DNA of 64,000 bases, taken from contig CP034983.1 of the NCBI GenBank assembly GCA_004026145.2, positions 11,875,212 to 11,939,211 of the forward strand, given 5' to 3'. Below are positions 10,747 to 21,027 of this stretch, one piece after another. Position numbers and translations under genes: made by a program. Source of the stretch: Takifugu bimaculatus. Taxonomy: Eukaryota; Chordata; Actinopteri; Tetraodontiformes; Tetraodontidae. The number at the start of each line of letters is the position of its first letter. Positions within the stretch are counted from its first letter, which is position 1. The notes below the pieces were generated by a model. It was not told where the DNA came from and searched no databases. It was given only the letters and a program-made list of their open reading frames with translations.

Positions 10747-11422
10747 ACCCCCCCTGTTGTTTGACCAGGCTGACTTTAATTTGCCGTTCAATCTCTCTCA
10801 AATGAAGTCAATAGACCATTTTGCACATCCCGGCAGGGTGGAATTAGGGGGCAGACGGGCTGTTTCTCCCTCACATTAGCAACAGTAACTAGGTTCTCCA
10901 GCCTGGGTTCTCCTAACGGATCCGTCCAAGCTGCTCGCGCCGATAACACCCGCACAGAGGGGCGACGGTGGAACAAACGCAGCTGCCGATTATACAGACG
11001 GAGGCCGGCTCTCAGGGAAACGGGGCCGACGGCGGCGCCGCGGGGACGGCCCCAATCTCACGTTAATTAGAGCTGCGTGGTTAAAATGCATCGCTGGTTG
11101 ATCGAAGGCGATTTGGACGGATCGGGGACGACAGCAGCAAGTTAGCCGAATGCGTTCTGGACCGCAGTCAGCTGTCTGTAGCCCGACACGTCGGAGCGGA
11201 GCGCTCTGGGCTCCTAAAGCTTCCAATCCAGCTGCCGCCGTCTCGCTAAGCGCTGTCGTTTTTGAGATCTGCATTAAGCCCTTTGGTTTTGTGGAAAGGA
11301 CAGAATCCAATTAGCATAATTAGCCAGCATCCGCTCGGAATATGACATTTTTATTGGTGCGAGATGTGACCGGTTGGGCGCGAGGACGAGCCGGAGAAGA
11401 GAGAAGAATGTGTCGTACGTAC

Positions 11423-11608
11423 GTTTCAGCCCGGAAGAGGAGGAGGAGGATGTGGGAGGTCTGGAGGAGGAAGAGGAGGAAGGAGGAGGAGGTTTTGAGA
11501 GGGAAGGAGGTCTTCACACGGCGGGAAGAGGGAGCGAGGACCCTGGAACGTTTGAGGGGGATCACAGCTCTGGGTGGGGGGGCCACTCTGCCGTGGTAGT
11601 CAAAAAGC
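11423..11608 (-). CDS. ralyl: ralyl basic and Ser-rich linker exon, containing an apparent +1 frameshift
   Basis: The acceptor TTTCCTCAAG ends at 11609, and a donor GAAAC|GTACGT follows 11423. Entering in phase 2 (AG+G gives Arg), it reads L-F-D-Y-H-G-R-V-A-P-P-P-R-A-V-I-P-L-K-R, the conserved RALYL segment with its K-R-x-R basic nuclear-localisation-like motif, then S-S-R-R-V-K-T-S-F-P-L-K. It then enters a TCC/CTC repeat at about 11440-11490. In the incoming frame the tract is Leu/Phe-rich and leaves the exon in phase 2, which is wrong for the coiled-coil exon. Shifted by one base, it reads Ser-rich (S-R-P-P-T, then S-S-S-S-S-S-G-L-K) and leaves in phase 1 with a C, so C+TG gives the expected Leu. 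The family has a Ser/Gly-rich ...GSK-LKS segment at this place. The assembled sequence therefore seems to carry one extra base. A sequencing or assembly error or an indel in the repeat is likelier than a broken gene, because every other exon is intact. Confidence 0.8.
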
Positions 11609-12854
11609 CTTGAGGAAATAGAGACAAGAGAAAAGTGAACTTTTTACAGTAATAACACAGCAATAAATGTGTTATAACTGGTTTAGCAGCATAATTAAGA
11701 AACATGATGGAGGTTTCCTAAAATGTTTGCAGAGCGCTGATGTTTGCTAGCAGCAGGAATATGCTAATCTAGCCGCGCGCCTTCATTGTGAGGATGCAAA
11801 TAAGGGTTCCAGCCTGCGGTGCAGAAACAGGAAGAGACACCGCGGCGTGGAGGAGCGCGCCGCCGTTTGACACGGCCTCCTCAGGCGGGCGGGTGTGAGG
11901 TTGCACCCAGTGCGGAGGGACGGAAAACCTCATTTAGGGGCCCAAAGTCCCGCCGAAGGGTTTGGCTTTTGTCGTTCCTCACTTGTAGATGACAGCGGCG
12001 ACGGCGCTAATCTCTTGGCGTCTCCATTGAGAGTGGAGAGGATGAAGAGAAAAGGGCGGTGAAATGTCAGATGGAGGTGTCGGATGAAGGTGTCAGCCTC
12101 GGCGGTCCCGCCCGTCGGCAGGCGTCTCTCACGGCTCTCGACACGCTCGACATTTAGAAAATGTCTGTGGAGATAAGCAGCCCGATCACTGGCGGGGGAG
12201 GCGGAGCCAAGACGAGGGCGTCATGCTGCGAAAACCCAGAACCGCTACGCCTGAGCGGGCCGAGAACCATTCGGGTTTGTGGGTGGGAACCAGGCGAAAG
12301 GAGCCCAGATAGTTCCCAACGTATCAGAGGAAACGTTCTCCGGAACGTCCTCCTCTTTTCCTTCCTCCTGTCTGGCTTCTGGTTCCACTCGCCTGCGGCA
12401 CAACGAGCGCCGCTTTGTCCTTTTTTACCGCGCTGCAGCCCCGGGAGCCCCAACTCTCCCCCTGCAGCCGGAGGCTCCCTGGATCGTTAGAGCAGCACGA
12501 GGATACAAACGCTCCGAGAACACCGGTGGAACAGGCGAGGGCTAATGACCCTGAAGGGTCCCTGTGAGGTTTGGAGCTGTTGGATTACGCTGAGAACTGC
12601 TCCCCTCTCTGAGGAACCAGCAGCTTTGGCCACGCTTCCATCCAGCGTTTTAAGTCTAAAGCCAATTTATTTATGTTTTAGCTCCGACCAGGAGGGACGC
12701 ATGTAATATTTATAGAAACACGGCGCTCCTCAGTGAATTTAAAGACAGGGATTTGACCGCTAAGACCCTTATACGCTATAAAACCGTCTGTGTATATGAT
12801 ATTATATCCCTACAGCACTAAAACTCTAGCTAGCTTAGTGTGGATGATACGTAC
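11609..12854 (-). other. ralyl intron, 1.2 kb
   Basis: It begins at the GTACGT donor after 12855 and ends at the CTCAAG acceptor before 11608. No other exon is recognised. Open frames around 12154-12545 on both strands overlap one another and show no family features. Confidence 0.5.
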
Positions 12855-12902
12855 CTGCTGTAGAAATCATCCCTGTAGTACTCGTAATCAAACTCATACC
12901 CA
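12855..12902 (-). CDS. ralyl: ralyl exon encoding the tyrosine-rich FDYxYYRDDF motif
   Basis: The acceptor follows a C run and TTCTCCCTCTTCTCTTTCAG. The donor is CAGCAG|GTACGT. The 48 bases enter in phase 2 (AG+T gives Ser) and leave in phase 2, reading G-Y-E-F-D-Y-E-Y-Y-R-D-D-F-Y-S. This is the signature stretch just after the RRM region in RALY and RALYL (GYxFDYDYYRDDFY). Being a multiple of three and flanked by equal phases, it could be skipped without a frameshift, but it is a core family motif. The size is below that of a typical exon, which is why it is easily missed by ORF scanning. Confidence 0.93.
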
Positions 12903-13769
12903 CTGAAAGAGAAGAGGGAGAACAGGGGGGGGGGGGGGTCAGAAACCAGCAAACAACGAGAGGGGCGCCATTTTGGATCTGTCAAAAGTGAGCAGATCAA
13001 AACGCCGGCTTGTTCTGATTCAAGCGGACACGCTCTAGTTTACACCGAAAGCTTATTGCAAGGTTCGGCACGCATGCAAACGCCGTGACGAAAGGACGTT
13101 TCATAGTGGGGGGGGCGTTGGAGTGGAAGAAAAATCCTTGCTTAGATCCCAGAGAGAAATCAATGATAAGCACAAACAGAGGACGGCAGCTCGTTAGAAT
13201 TCAGGATGAGAAATAAAAATTAAGGAAAGGAGCTGCTTTAAAATGTAGCCGCTCTCCTGGGAATTGTAATTAGGGCGAATGTATTAGTATTTCAATTTAG
13301 AGCCTCTCCCGCTCCCGAATTACCATATTAGATCCTGGCTGTTTCCAGCGGCTGCTATAAAATGCTAATGAGGCTGTTAATGAAACACAACACAGTCTAT
13401 TAACTTAGCAAAAATAAGTTGTTCGCGTGCAACAAAGCAACAATTCAGAAAGAAATCGGCTGTGGAAAACTGGCTGGTCCGCGAGAATTTTCCCATTTCT
13501 TCGACTCAAAGGGACGTTTGACCTGTGTGTCACATTAAAGTGAGGCAAGCAGGCGGAGCTTTGATCTTCGGAGGAACAGAAAGTCAGGGCCGTTCTTAAG
13601 GAACAGCGTCTCCTTTGAGCTCTGAACGCAGCTCCAGCCACAGAACAACGCCGCACATTAAAGGACCCAATTAGAAAATTCGAGGTTTCAAATATAAAAG
13701 CAGGAAAAAGTGGAAATATTCCGATGATTAGCATCGTCAGGGTGTGTGATCGGCCTGTGGAGCACGTAC
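12903..13769 (-). other. ralyl intron, 0.87 kb, with an AT-rich conserved-looking block
   Basis: Bounded by a GTACGT donor at 13769 and a TTTCAG acceptor at 12903. A run of 12 or more G bases (C on the sense strand) precedes the acceptor's pyrimidine tract. An AT-rich block at 13181-13400 is listed separately. I looked for the cassette segment that some RALYL isoforms carry before the FDYDYY motif and did not find it. Confidence 0.5.
13181..13400. other. Candidate conserved noncoding element inside a ralyl intron
   Basis: AT-rich sequence with homeodomain-core words (aattgtaattagg, tgctaatgag, gctgttaatg) lying between two exons 0.87 kb apart, without repeats or coding character. The composition resembles vertebrate developmental enhancers. 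Conservation itself cannot be seen from one sequence. Confidence 0.25.
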
Positions 13770-13845
13770 CTGTAGACAGCTGAGAGCGGCCTTTTGGATC
13801 CTGGTTTGGGCCTGTATGGCTTCGGCTCGCCCGCCATGTTTATGT
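13770..13845 (-). CDS. ralyl: ralyl exon just after the RRM (DINMAGEPKP motif)
   Basis: The acceptor GTGTGTGTTTGCAG ends at 13846. The donor TACAG|GTACGT follows 13770. The first two bases complete the Asp codon begun by the RRM exon's last G. The exon then reads I-N-M-A-G-E-P-K-P-Y-R-P-K-P-G-S-K-R, followed by P-L-S-A-V-Y, and leaves in phase 2. D-I-N-M-A-G-E-P-K-P is nearly invariant in RALY and RALYL and closes the RRM fold. Y-R-P-K-P-G-x-K-R-P-L-S-A points to RALYL. The pyrimidine tract is UG-rich. This exon is also the in-phase partner for the alternative first exon at 19922. Confidence 0.95.
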
Positions 13846-16800
13846 CTGCAAACACACACATCGTGCACGGTTAGCATGGCTAATGGTTAGCATGGCTAAC
13901 TCAAGTTCTGCACTGCCACAACCTTCCGTTAACCTTCTTCCCCTCCCCCGCTACCAGCACACCTCAGCCCAGTCCCCCACGGGCTGAGCTAATACCATAT
14001 TAACATTCGGACTCTTCTCCTGCGAGGGAGCTGATTTCCTGCTCCATGTCTCCGTGTTGTAGCACCTTTTCAAAGGTGGCGATGAGGCCGATTATCCCCC
14101 CACAGCTTTCATCCCAAATCCATTCACACCTGCATTATTTCCACCTGTGAGATGGTTTCCCAGGGTCTCCGCATGACCTCGCTGCCGCTGCACGTCCACA
14201 GGTGTCAGATCCTCGAATCAACGTGGACATAAAGGGTTTTTAAACTGGTGCCAATTCAAAGACGCCTTCAGTTGCCCTTTTCAAAAGTTTAACATTTGAC
14301 GTCACTGACGAGCCTGATCACAAAGATGGAGCTTTGCCAAAGGTTCTGCTCGGCCTTCATCAACGCCGGCGCTGGGAGGGATCCAAAGGAGCAGCTGGTT
14401 CAAACTAAAGCAAGGCGAAGAGCGACCTTGAGGGCGTGGAGGCGGAATCCATTTTTAACAAAAAATAAAAAAAAACACACCAGAATATTTGGAATAATTA
14501 ATAATTGATCGGCTACAGTTGTTCCCCCCCCCCCGATGAATTCTCAGGTGCGTACAGTAGATCGCTGGGAAGGAAAAGCACTTTCTCAGACCTGAATTTA
14601 AAACGCCTCCACAAGCGAAACAAATTTGCCTTTAATCATTTCCGCCTTTTAAACACCAAACAAGTGGAAGCAGCCGAATCCCCGGCAGTGGAATAGCACC
14701 GGGGCGAGAAAATAAGCTCCTGGCAAACTCTCGCCGCCTCCTCTCAGCGGCCGCTCTCGTGAGAAATTGGATTAAACCCTGGCGTGTTTGTGGACTCCCT
14801 ACTTAGACATGCTAAAACTGACTTTTTATGCAGCGCAGCGGCACCAAACCCGGGAACGAGCACGAAAACGGGAGTCGGCGGACTTAACGGAGCACGTTGG
14901 AATTGACCACGAAGCTGATAATTCTGCTCATTAATCTGAGGCTTTAGCGGCGGGAACACGAAGAGCGCAGCTTTAATTAGCCCGCCGCCGTCCAAAATAT
15001 TCAACAGCCGCTCTGAAGCTGCTTCATCTCGCCTCTGCCTCCTCGTACCAGCCATTTCCTGCTGATGCTCAGCATGCTAGCTCAGCATGCTAGCTGCAGT
15101 AGCAGAGTTAGCCTCGGCCACAATTTGTTTGTAAACGGATGCTTGTCTTGGCTAAACTGTTGTGAGGCTAAACGCAAACAAGAGACGCTACTATGGAAAC
15201 AGCAGCTAGCATCTAAAATAAAACCACTTGCGGCTAAAACGAAGCTAACCCTCCACAGATGTCGGTACTCTGCGTTGCTTTGCCATCAGCGTGCTAAACT
15301 CTTCCTTCTTGTTTGGGTTGTTTTCCGGATATTCGGTGGAGCTAAGGGTCTCGACCCCTGCCGCGCTCATATGCATGTCGAGGGAATTATTTATGCCCAG
15401 GTTTCATCTCGACTCCAATCTCCTGCCTCTTAGAGAGGGGCGGCCGGTGAAACGCACCCGGTTACGTATAAATATTTCAGCAAACGCTGCTGCTGGCGGA
15501 GGAACCGACCGAAGGTTTGTGGAGGTTGCTGCCTCCCCGCGCTAATTGTGCTCTCGCCGTCTTTATCACCCAACCTCTCTCCTCATCTTTTATTACCCCA
15601 ACACTCCCCGAACACTCCACGACTGACGCGAGGCCCCGAAGGAAGGGCCACAAAAACACAGAAAACAGCCTTTAATATTCCACTGACACAATCCAAAAGA
15701 CCTTGGGAGTTCATGAGAATGCAAGAGACATTCCTGCTGGACAGGACGGGGAGCTGTGGCGCGGAATCTCTCTTCCTCCTTCGTGGTTTTATATCTTTCA
15801 ACATTTGTGTCTGGAGGACAGGCGGAGACGAAACCAGCTAATAGCCCGAGGCTTCAGAGGAAAGCTAGCAGCCAGCGGGGGTCACCGCAAGGTCGGGCGG
15901 GCTCGTGGGACAAAAAGCCTCTTGTATCGGTGCTGCGGAGTGTCAGAAAAGGACAGTTTGCTGCGAATCAATTACGCCGCCGCTCGCCTCCCTTCCGTCG
16001 GGGTGATAACAAGTCGACCGGCTTTCAGCGCCTCGCCTCGGAACGCTGGAACTGAACTGGAAGCTAAATTGGAAGCTAAACCTCAGACGCTCTTCATCGG
16101 GTGCAGCGACAGAAACCGCGCCGGTGCCACGCAAAAGGCCGCGATTGATGACAATTGCCGGGAGGTTTCATCACTTTTCCCGAAGTTCTGGGCCCTCGTA
16201 CGGGACCAGAGCTTGACGCCGGCGTTCCCAGTGTGCTCGCGCTGACTCCGTGGCGCCGGCGGTCGTTGCCGGTGACTACGAGACCTCGCGACGATCTGCC
16301 AGCCGGTCGTCGCTTCTCCCCCCCCCCCTTTTTTTGGCGTGTTTTCATTCCTCCCTCGCCTCCTCGGTGACGAGATCAACATTCCAGGCAGAGGCGGAGA
16401 AGAACAAATGAGCGGGACGTGGCGGGAGCTGCCGATCATCTCCTCACGGTTCCAGTTGCCGTGGCGCCGGCCTCCCCCGCGTCTTAATTAACTGTACAAA
16501 GGAAGCAATCGTGCACACGGCTCCTCCGCAGGAAGCTGCGGCGCGAAGACACCAGGATGTGGCGGAGACGGATGGAGGCGGCAGGTGGGGATGTCGGAAA
16601 AAAGCCGCAGTGTTGACGGGGGGGGGGGTCTGCGATCGGGGAACCGCTGCCTCCATTTCCTGGCCTGGAGCTCCAGCCCAGGGTGGGGCTGGACGGTGCA
16701 CGTCTCATCTGTGCCCCCCTCATGTCTTCCAAGGTCTTGGGAAGTAGCACAGGCGGAGAATTCCAATAGATTTATTCCGAATCTCACAGTGAATTATAAT

Positions 16801-18355
16801 GAAACCTGTGCTACAGGAGGCGCCGCGGCGGCGGCCCGCAGCCTCCCCCTGAACATGAAAGCTACCAAGGCCCTCAGCCAAGGTCACGGGGCAACGCCGC
16901 CCCTCCAGAAGGAAACGAGCGTTCACCTTTTGTCTCCGGAGAAAAGCAGCGCGCTCACGCCACCGACGTCTGTAGCTAATCAGCCGCTCGCTTTAATTAC
17001 AACCGAAACGGGCGGCTGGCAGGCGACATCTGCACATCAAAGGTGCTGCTCGCCACCTTTGAAGCCCAGACATCAAACGGGAACTCGAGGTGAGTTTTAC
17101 ACGAGTGTTAATTAAAGTGGGAGCGCCGTCCTAATATTAGAACGTCATTAACAAACAGTCTTTCCAGGGACAGTAAGGCAGGAAGGCCAGGACCCCCCCC
17201 CCCCCAGTTACCTAATGGCACCTCATGATGAAGCTCATGGACGGAACGTCGGATAAACCAACACGGAGTGAACAAGCTAGCTCGCCATCCCGGAGCGAAA
17301 CGTCTCATTTTGGAGAAAGCTGCACGACCCCTGATGGTCTGAGATCACATCACACCGTGTGACCTGCAAATCCGAGCGGCGAGCCACCTCACGCTTCAAA
17401 GAGCGAGCTGTTGCTGTGGCGACCGGAGCAGGTGTTTCCTCCGGGAAGCCATGGCAACTACTCACGGCGAGATTAGCGCTGCCGCCTTTCAACGCTGCTG
17501 AAAAATGAGAACTTTGAGTTGTTCTGACAGCGATTAATCCCGGCTCATCCATTTATTTTTTTCCCTCTAAACCGAAGAATAAAGAGAATTCCCGATGGAG
17601 GGAATTTTCATTCGCCTACATACATGGAACTATAACATCCGTTTATAGCACACGGACGTGGGGAATTCAAAGGAAAATACTTTAATTCCTCACATTTACA
17701 GTTTTATTGTGACGTTTTTTGGGAATAAATCATCAGTAAATAAATGTATTTAGTGAAACGGAGGTGAATAAGGCACATTTGCATTGTAATAAACATGTTA
17801 TAACTGTCGTTTGCACCAGCAGAGTGTGATGTGTCTCTATTTCACACTGACTGGTGCTTCGCCTGACAACCCTCCCAAAAGCCTCCGTGCCAGTAAAATA
17901 AGAGCCTGGGAGAGTCGAGGGTGGAGGGGGGGGGGCATCTTCAGACGCCTCTGTCACATTATTTCATATATCAGGGAGAGAAAGACTCATTAGGTCCGTC
18001 CCCTCACGGATACAAAGCCGCCCTTCAGGGAACGTGTGGGGAGAAACCGGAGCAGCGGCACATCTGGGGAGCTGTCAGGACCGGAGCGGCGCCGTCCCAG
18101 TGGCAAATTGAGCACGGCGACGTGATATTCTGTAATTGCTGGTGATTTATTCAAGTGGAGCAGAGCGGCAGACACAGATTGTGTTGTTGCACATGATTGG
18201 TATTCCTTCCCAGAGACACTCCAGACCCAAATCCCCGGCAGAGCCGAGCCGAGCGCTGGGAGATCCAGTCCCCCGTCTCGCACGGACAAACACACACACG
18301 CCCTCCGACGCACGGAAGCAGATACGGGGACGACGTCCGACGTAGCAGCCTGCCG

Positions 18356-18361
<6 letters not shown>

Positions 18362-18404
<43 letters not shown>
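18362..18404. repeat. (CA)n microsatellite
   Basis: About 21 CA units in the large ralyl intron. Confidence 0.95.
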
Positions 18405-18405
<1 letters not shown>

Positions 18406-19361
18406 CCTCGTATTTCTACCATTGTGACATAACACTGTACCCAGCTCTCATCCGCAGCCCCCCCAACAAACACCCAACCTAAACTGGATTCTAACCTTGA
18501 ACTTAAGATCAAATATTAACCATCAAACAGTCCTTTGAAGTTGGAACCAGCCAAAACGGCCCCACTTCAAACACATGTCCTCACAAAGCGAGAAGAATAA
18601 GGGGGTCTTGGCACTCAATAGTAGCAAAGACAGGAACACACACACACACACAAGCAGAGGCAGTGAATCAAATCCTGATGCTTCAGAGGGCCAGAACCTC
18701 TATTTGATCTCCAAGATTCCTGAGCTGCGAAACCTTAAATATTTATGACCTTCAACTCAAACACGCCTGCTCAGACGTGCAAGGAGGAGGTCGAGAGCTT
18801 CTGGTATCAAACACCAGAGTTCACCTTCGAGTGGACAATCTGGACTCGATGCCGCGCGACGTCAGAGTCTGTGAGATCGTCGCGAAGGAGATAAATTCAG
18901 CCGGGAAGATGTGAAAGGTGAAGATGAGGAGGCCGAGATAAAGCTCTCATTATTGATGTGATTATTAGAAGTCCACCAGGAGACTTGTGGCAGTGTGAGA
19001 GCAGGGAGGAAACCTGGGACGAGACCCCCGGACCTATCGGATCGCCCGCCAGCACTGAATCAGGCTCAGCCTGGAACCCAACGGGATCCTTCTTGACTCG
19101 ACCCTTTATTTGGATTTCTCTGAGGGAGGATCTCCAGAGGATCTCCGCTGGGTTCCTCAAGTGTCACCGATTTCTCCCCCCGTCAAACCATCGGTTCCCC
19201 AAAAACCGGCTCCAGCATCGACGCTTCCGTCTGAAACTCCCCGAAGCAGCTCGCTAATCAGGCTCGACCCATTTAACGCCTGTTTTCGTCCTCGCTTTCT
19301 CTGCTAAAGCTGCTGGCAGATTTATTCCCTCTGTTCCTGTATCCCAGTTATCCCAAATATG

Positions 19362-19376
19362 CCCCCCCCCCCCCCC
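19362..19376. repeat. Poly-C run
   Basis: Fifteen consecutive C bases in the large ralyl intron; length is likely unreliable or polymorphic. Confidence 0.9.
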
Positions 19377-19921
19377 ATGCAGGAATATGAGGGCGTCTGT
19401 CCCACAATCCTAATCTGCAGATGTGGAACTCGCACGTGCCACCAGAGTCACTCTGACCGGCCGGGATTGTTCCCAACATTTCCTGCTCGATCACGTCCTA
19501 AAATCCCTCAAATCCTCCCGATGCTGAGCGCCAGAAGCGCCAGAATCGCCTTTCATCCGCCGGTTTGACTGATTTAAAACCCGACGTGAAGGTGAACAGA
19601 ACCCGCGCGAGGCGGTCTCGCGAGCCCCTGATGAGTCGACAGATTTTCCCTTCACTGGTTCCGACGCTCGCGGAGGGAATTTCCCGGATCAGGTGCGCGA
19701 GCGCCCCGACGCCAATCAGCGCGCGTGCAGCAGGTGACCCGACTTCCCACCAGAGAGGATCTCCGGTCAAACCCGGATCCTTCCCACAAATAACCGGGAT
19801 TTAACCGGATGTGGACGCTGCGGAACGACGATAAAATCTATTTACGCAAACATTTCGAATCAAGTTGAGGCAAATCCGCGCAAGTTCGATCCGTCCACGG
19901 CGGCGCGGGCGCTGAACTTAC

Positions 19922-20067
19922 ATCGGTGGTTGCGACGCTTCCCCTTGTACATGGTCATCATGTACCGGTCCAGCTTGGCGAGGTTTCGGGTCCGCTTTTA
20001 CGCACCGGGGAGCCGCTGAGCCGCAGGACGAGACGGAGACGCTGGGTATGAATTAGCCTCTCAGACT
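19922..20067 (-). CDS. Candidate alternative first exon of ralyl (RRM-less isoform)
   Basis: The minus strand carries a consensus donor (ACCGAT|GTAAGTTC) after 19922. Upstream of it ATG 19961-19959 opens M-M-T-M-Y-K-G-K-R-R-N-H-R plus one base, so the exon ends in phase 1. That is the phase needed by ralyl exon 13845, where T+AC would give Tyr and continue I-N-M-A-G-E-P. An in-frame TAA at 20000-19998 closes the frame upstream, so this is a complete N-terminus. The first ATG has a poor context; the second has A at -3. A TATA-like word (20107-20104), an initiator-like TCAGTCT (20069-20063) and a polypyrimidine tract lie upstream. The product would keep the linker, coiled coil and acidic tail but lose the RRM, gaining a basic K-G-K-R-R patch. 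It could also be the first exon of an unrelated nested transcript. The exon's 5' end is inferred; the coding part is 19961-19922. Confidence 0.4.
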
Positions 20068-20107
20068 GATGCAGGTTCGGCTTTCAGTCAGGGAGGATCG
20101 CACTATA
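20063..20107 (-). promoter_or_regulatory. Candidate internal core promoter
   Basis: Reading the minus strand, TATAGTG is followed about 40 bases later by TCAGTCT, which fits the initiator consensus. The spacing is longer than the usual 30. The region just upstream is a GGA/TCC tract and then CpG-rich DNA (gtgcgcgcgctg). It lies directly 5' of the candidate first exon. Confidence 0.3.
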
Positions 20108-20160
20108 CGGGAGAGGGAGGAAGAGGAGGGGGAGGAGGGAGGAGGAGGAGGGGGAGGAGT
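20108..20160. repeat. (GGA)n polypurine tract
   Basis: About 50 bases of almost pure purine on the plus strand (gagagggaggaagagg and onwards), polypyrimidine on the minus strand. It could form H-DNA and sits just upstream of the candidate internal promoter. Confidence 0.85.
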
Positions 20161-20946
20161 GCGCGCGCTGCTCAGCCACACAGTAGGGAGAAAACTAGTT
20201 CGGAAAACAGACGAAATTTGCGGTTTTATCATTAATATTTCATGTATCTGCCCTCCTATGGTTATAATTCCGTCCTTGACCACTCTTTCTGTCGACAACC
20301 TCGATTATCTTTGAATCATTATTACCGTTCAACAAAATCTATCCTCAAAGCCTCATTTATTGCGCGTTTACGCATCGAAAACACGTTTAACCGCAGGAGT
20401 GACTGGCCGTGGGCTAAAATAGAGAATATTTCTGAGTTAGAAGCAATCCAGTGGAATACCGAAACAAGACAAACAACCAGCAAAAATGACGTAAACCCAA
20501 GTCAAAGCCACCCAAGTTTAGATCGTGAAGAATCTGCTGCAGTAACGAGACTCAACCGGTAGATGGCGGCAAAACTCATTTCTCTGAGTGTCATTGAGGC
20601 CCCAAACGCGTTCAGATTTACACATGTATAATCCTACATATGTTGTCAATGACACTTTAAAAACGCTTGATCTTATTCTGGATATCCAAACTGAGCCACC
20701 TCCGTGCGTCGAAAAGCTTCTGGAACATTCAGTTCTTTGGCAAGAACTTTGGCAAAACCTCACCGACGCTGTGCGCACGTTAACTGCTTGAGCTTAACAA
20801 CGTCACCTTATTTTGCTATCCTCCCCAAACGGTTTCACATTCATTCACTCTTCTTCTGGGACGAATAATCCAGAATTATTCATGTTTCTCCCACTTTCCT
20901 GCCGATCCACGCGGCTGCGACCTTCACTGAGACACCGTCTCATCCT

Positions 20947-21027
20947 CTAAAGCAGGAGTCGTTAGGAAGCTAGCATCCTCCGCTAAAGCAGGAGTCGTTA
21001 GGAAGCTAGCATCATCCGCTAAAGCAG
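20947..21027 (+). repeat. 36-base tandem duplication (2.25 copies)
   Basis: The unit starting ctaaagcaggagtcgttagg begins at 20947, 20983 and, truncated, 21019, at exact 36-base spacing with only a few differences. Each full copy contains gctagc. A recent local duplication in the intron. Confidence 0.9.

Larger units (their letters stand above)
7595..11422 (-). other. ralyl intron between the Ser-rich and coiled-coil exons
   Basis: About 3.8 kb with no further recognised exon. It holds a (GT)n run at 9155-9187, a (CA)n run at 10175-10250 and the hexamer minisatellite at 10392-10746. A minus-strand donor-like site at 8333/8332 (CCCCG|GTAAGA) has no convincing acceptor in front of it, so I do not call an exon there. 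Confidence 0.5.

Noticed and set aside
10125..10805. Long Gln/Pro/Ser- or Gly/Ala-repeat open frames on both strands
   Set aside because: They arise from hexamer and (CA)n repeats whose period is divisible by the codon length or lacks stops. No splice link to ralyl exons keeps frame through the array.
11520..11521. Early donor C|GTGTGAAG giving the correct phase for the coiled-coil exon without a frameshift
   Set aside because: Weak donor, and it would delete the conserved R-V-K-T-x-x-P-x-K segment. The one-base slip in the repeat explains more, since the Ser-rich frame and strong GTACGT donor both then fit. It cannot be fully excluded.
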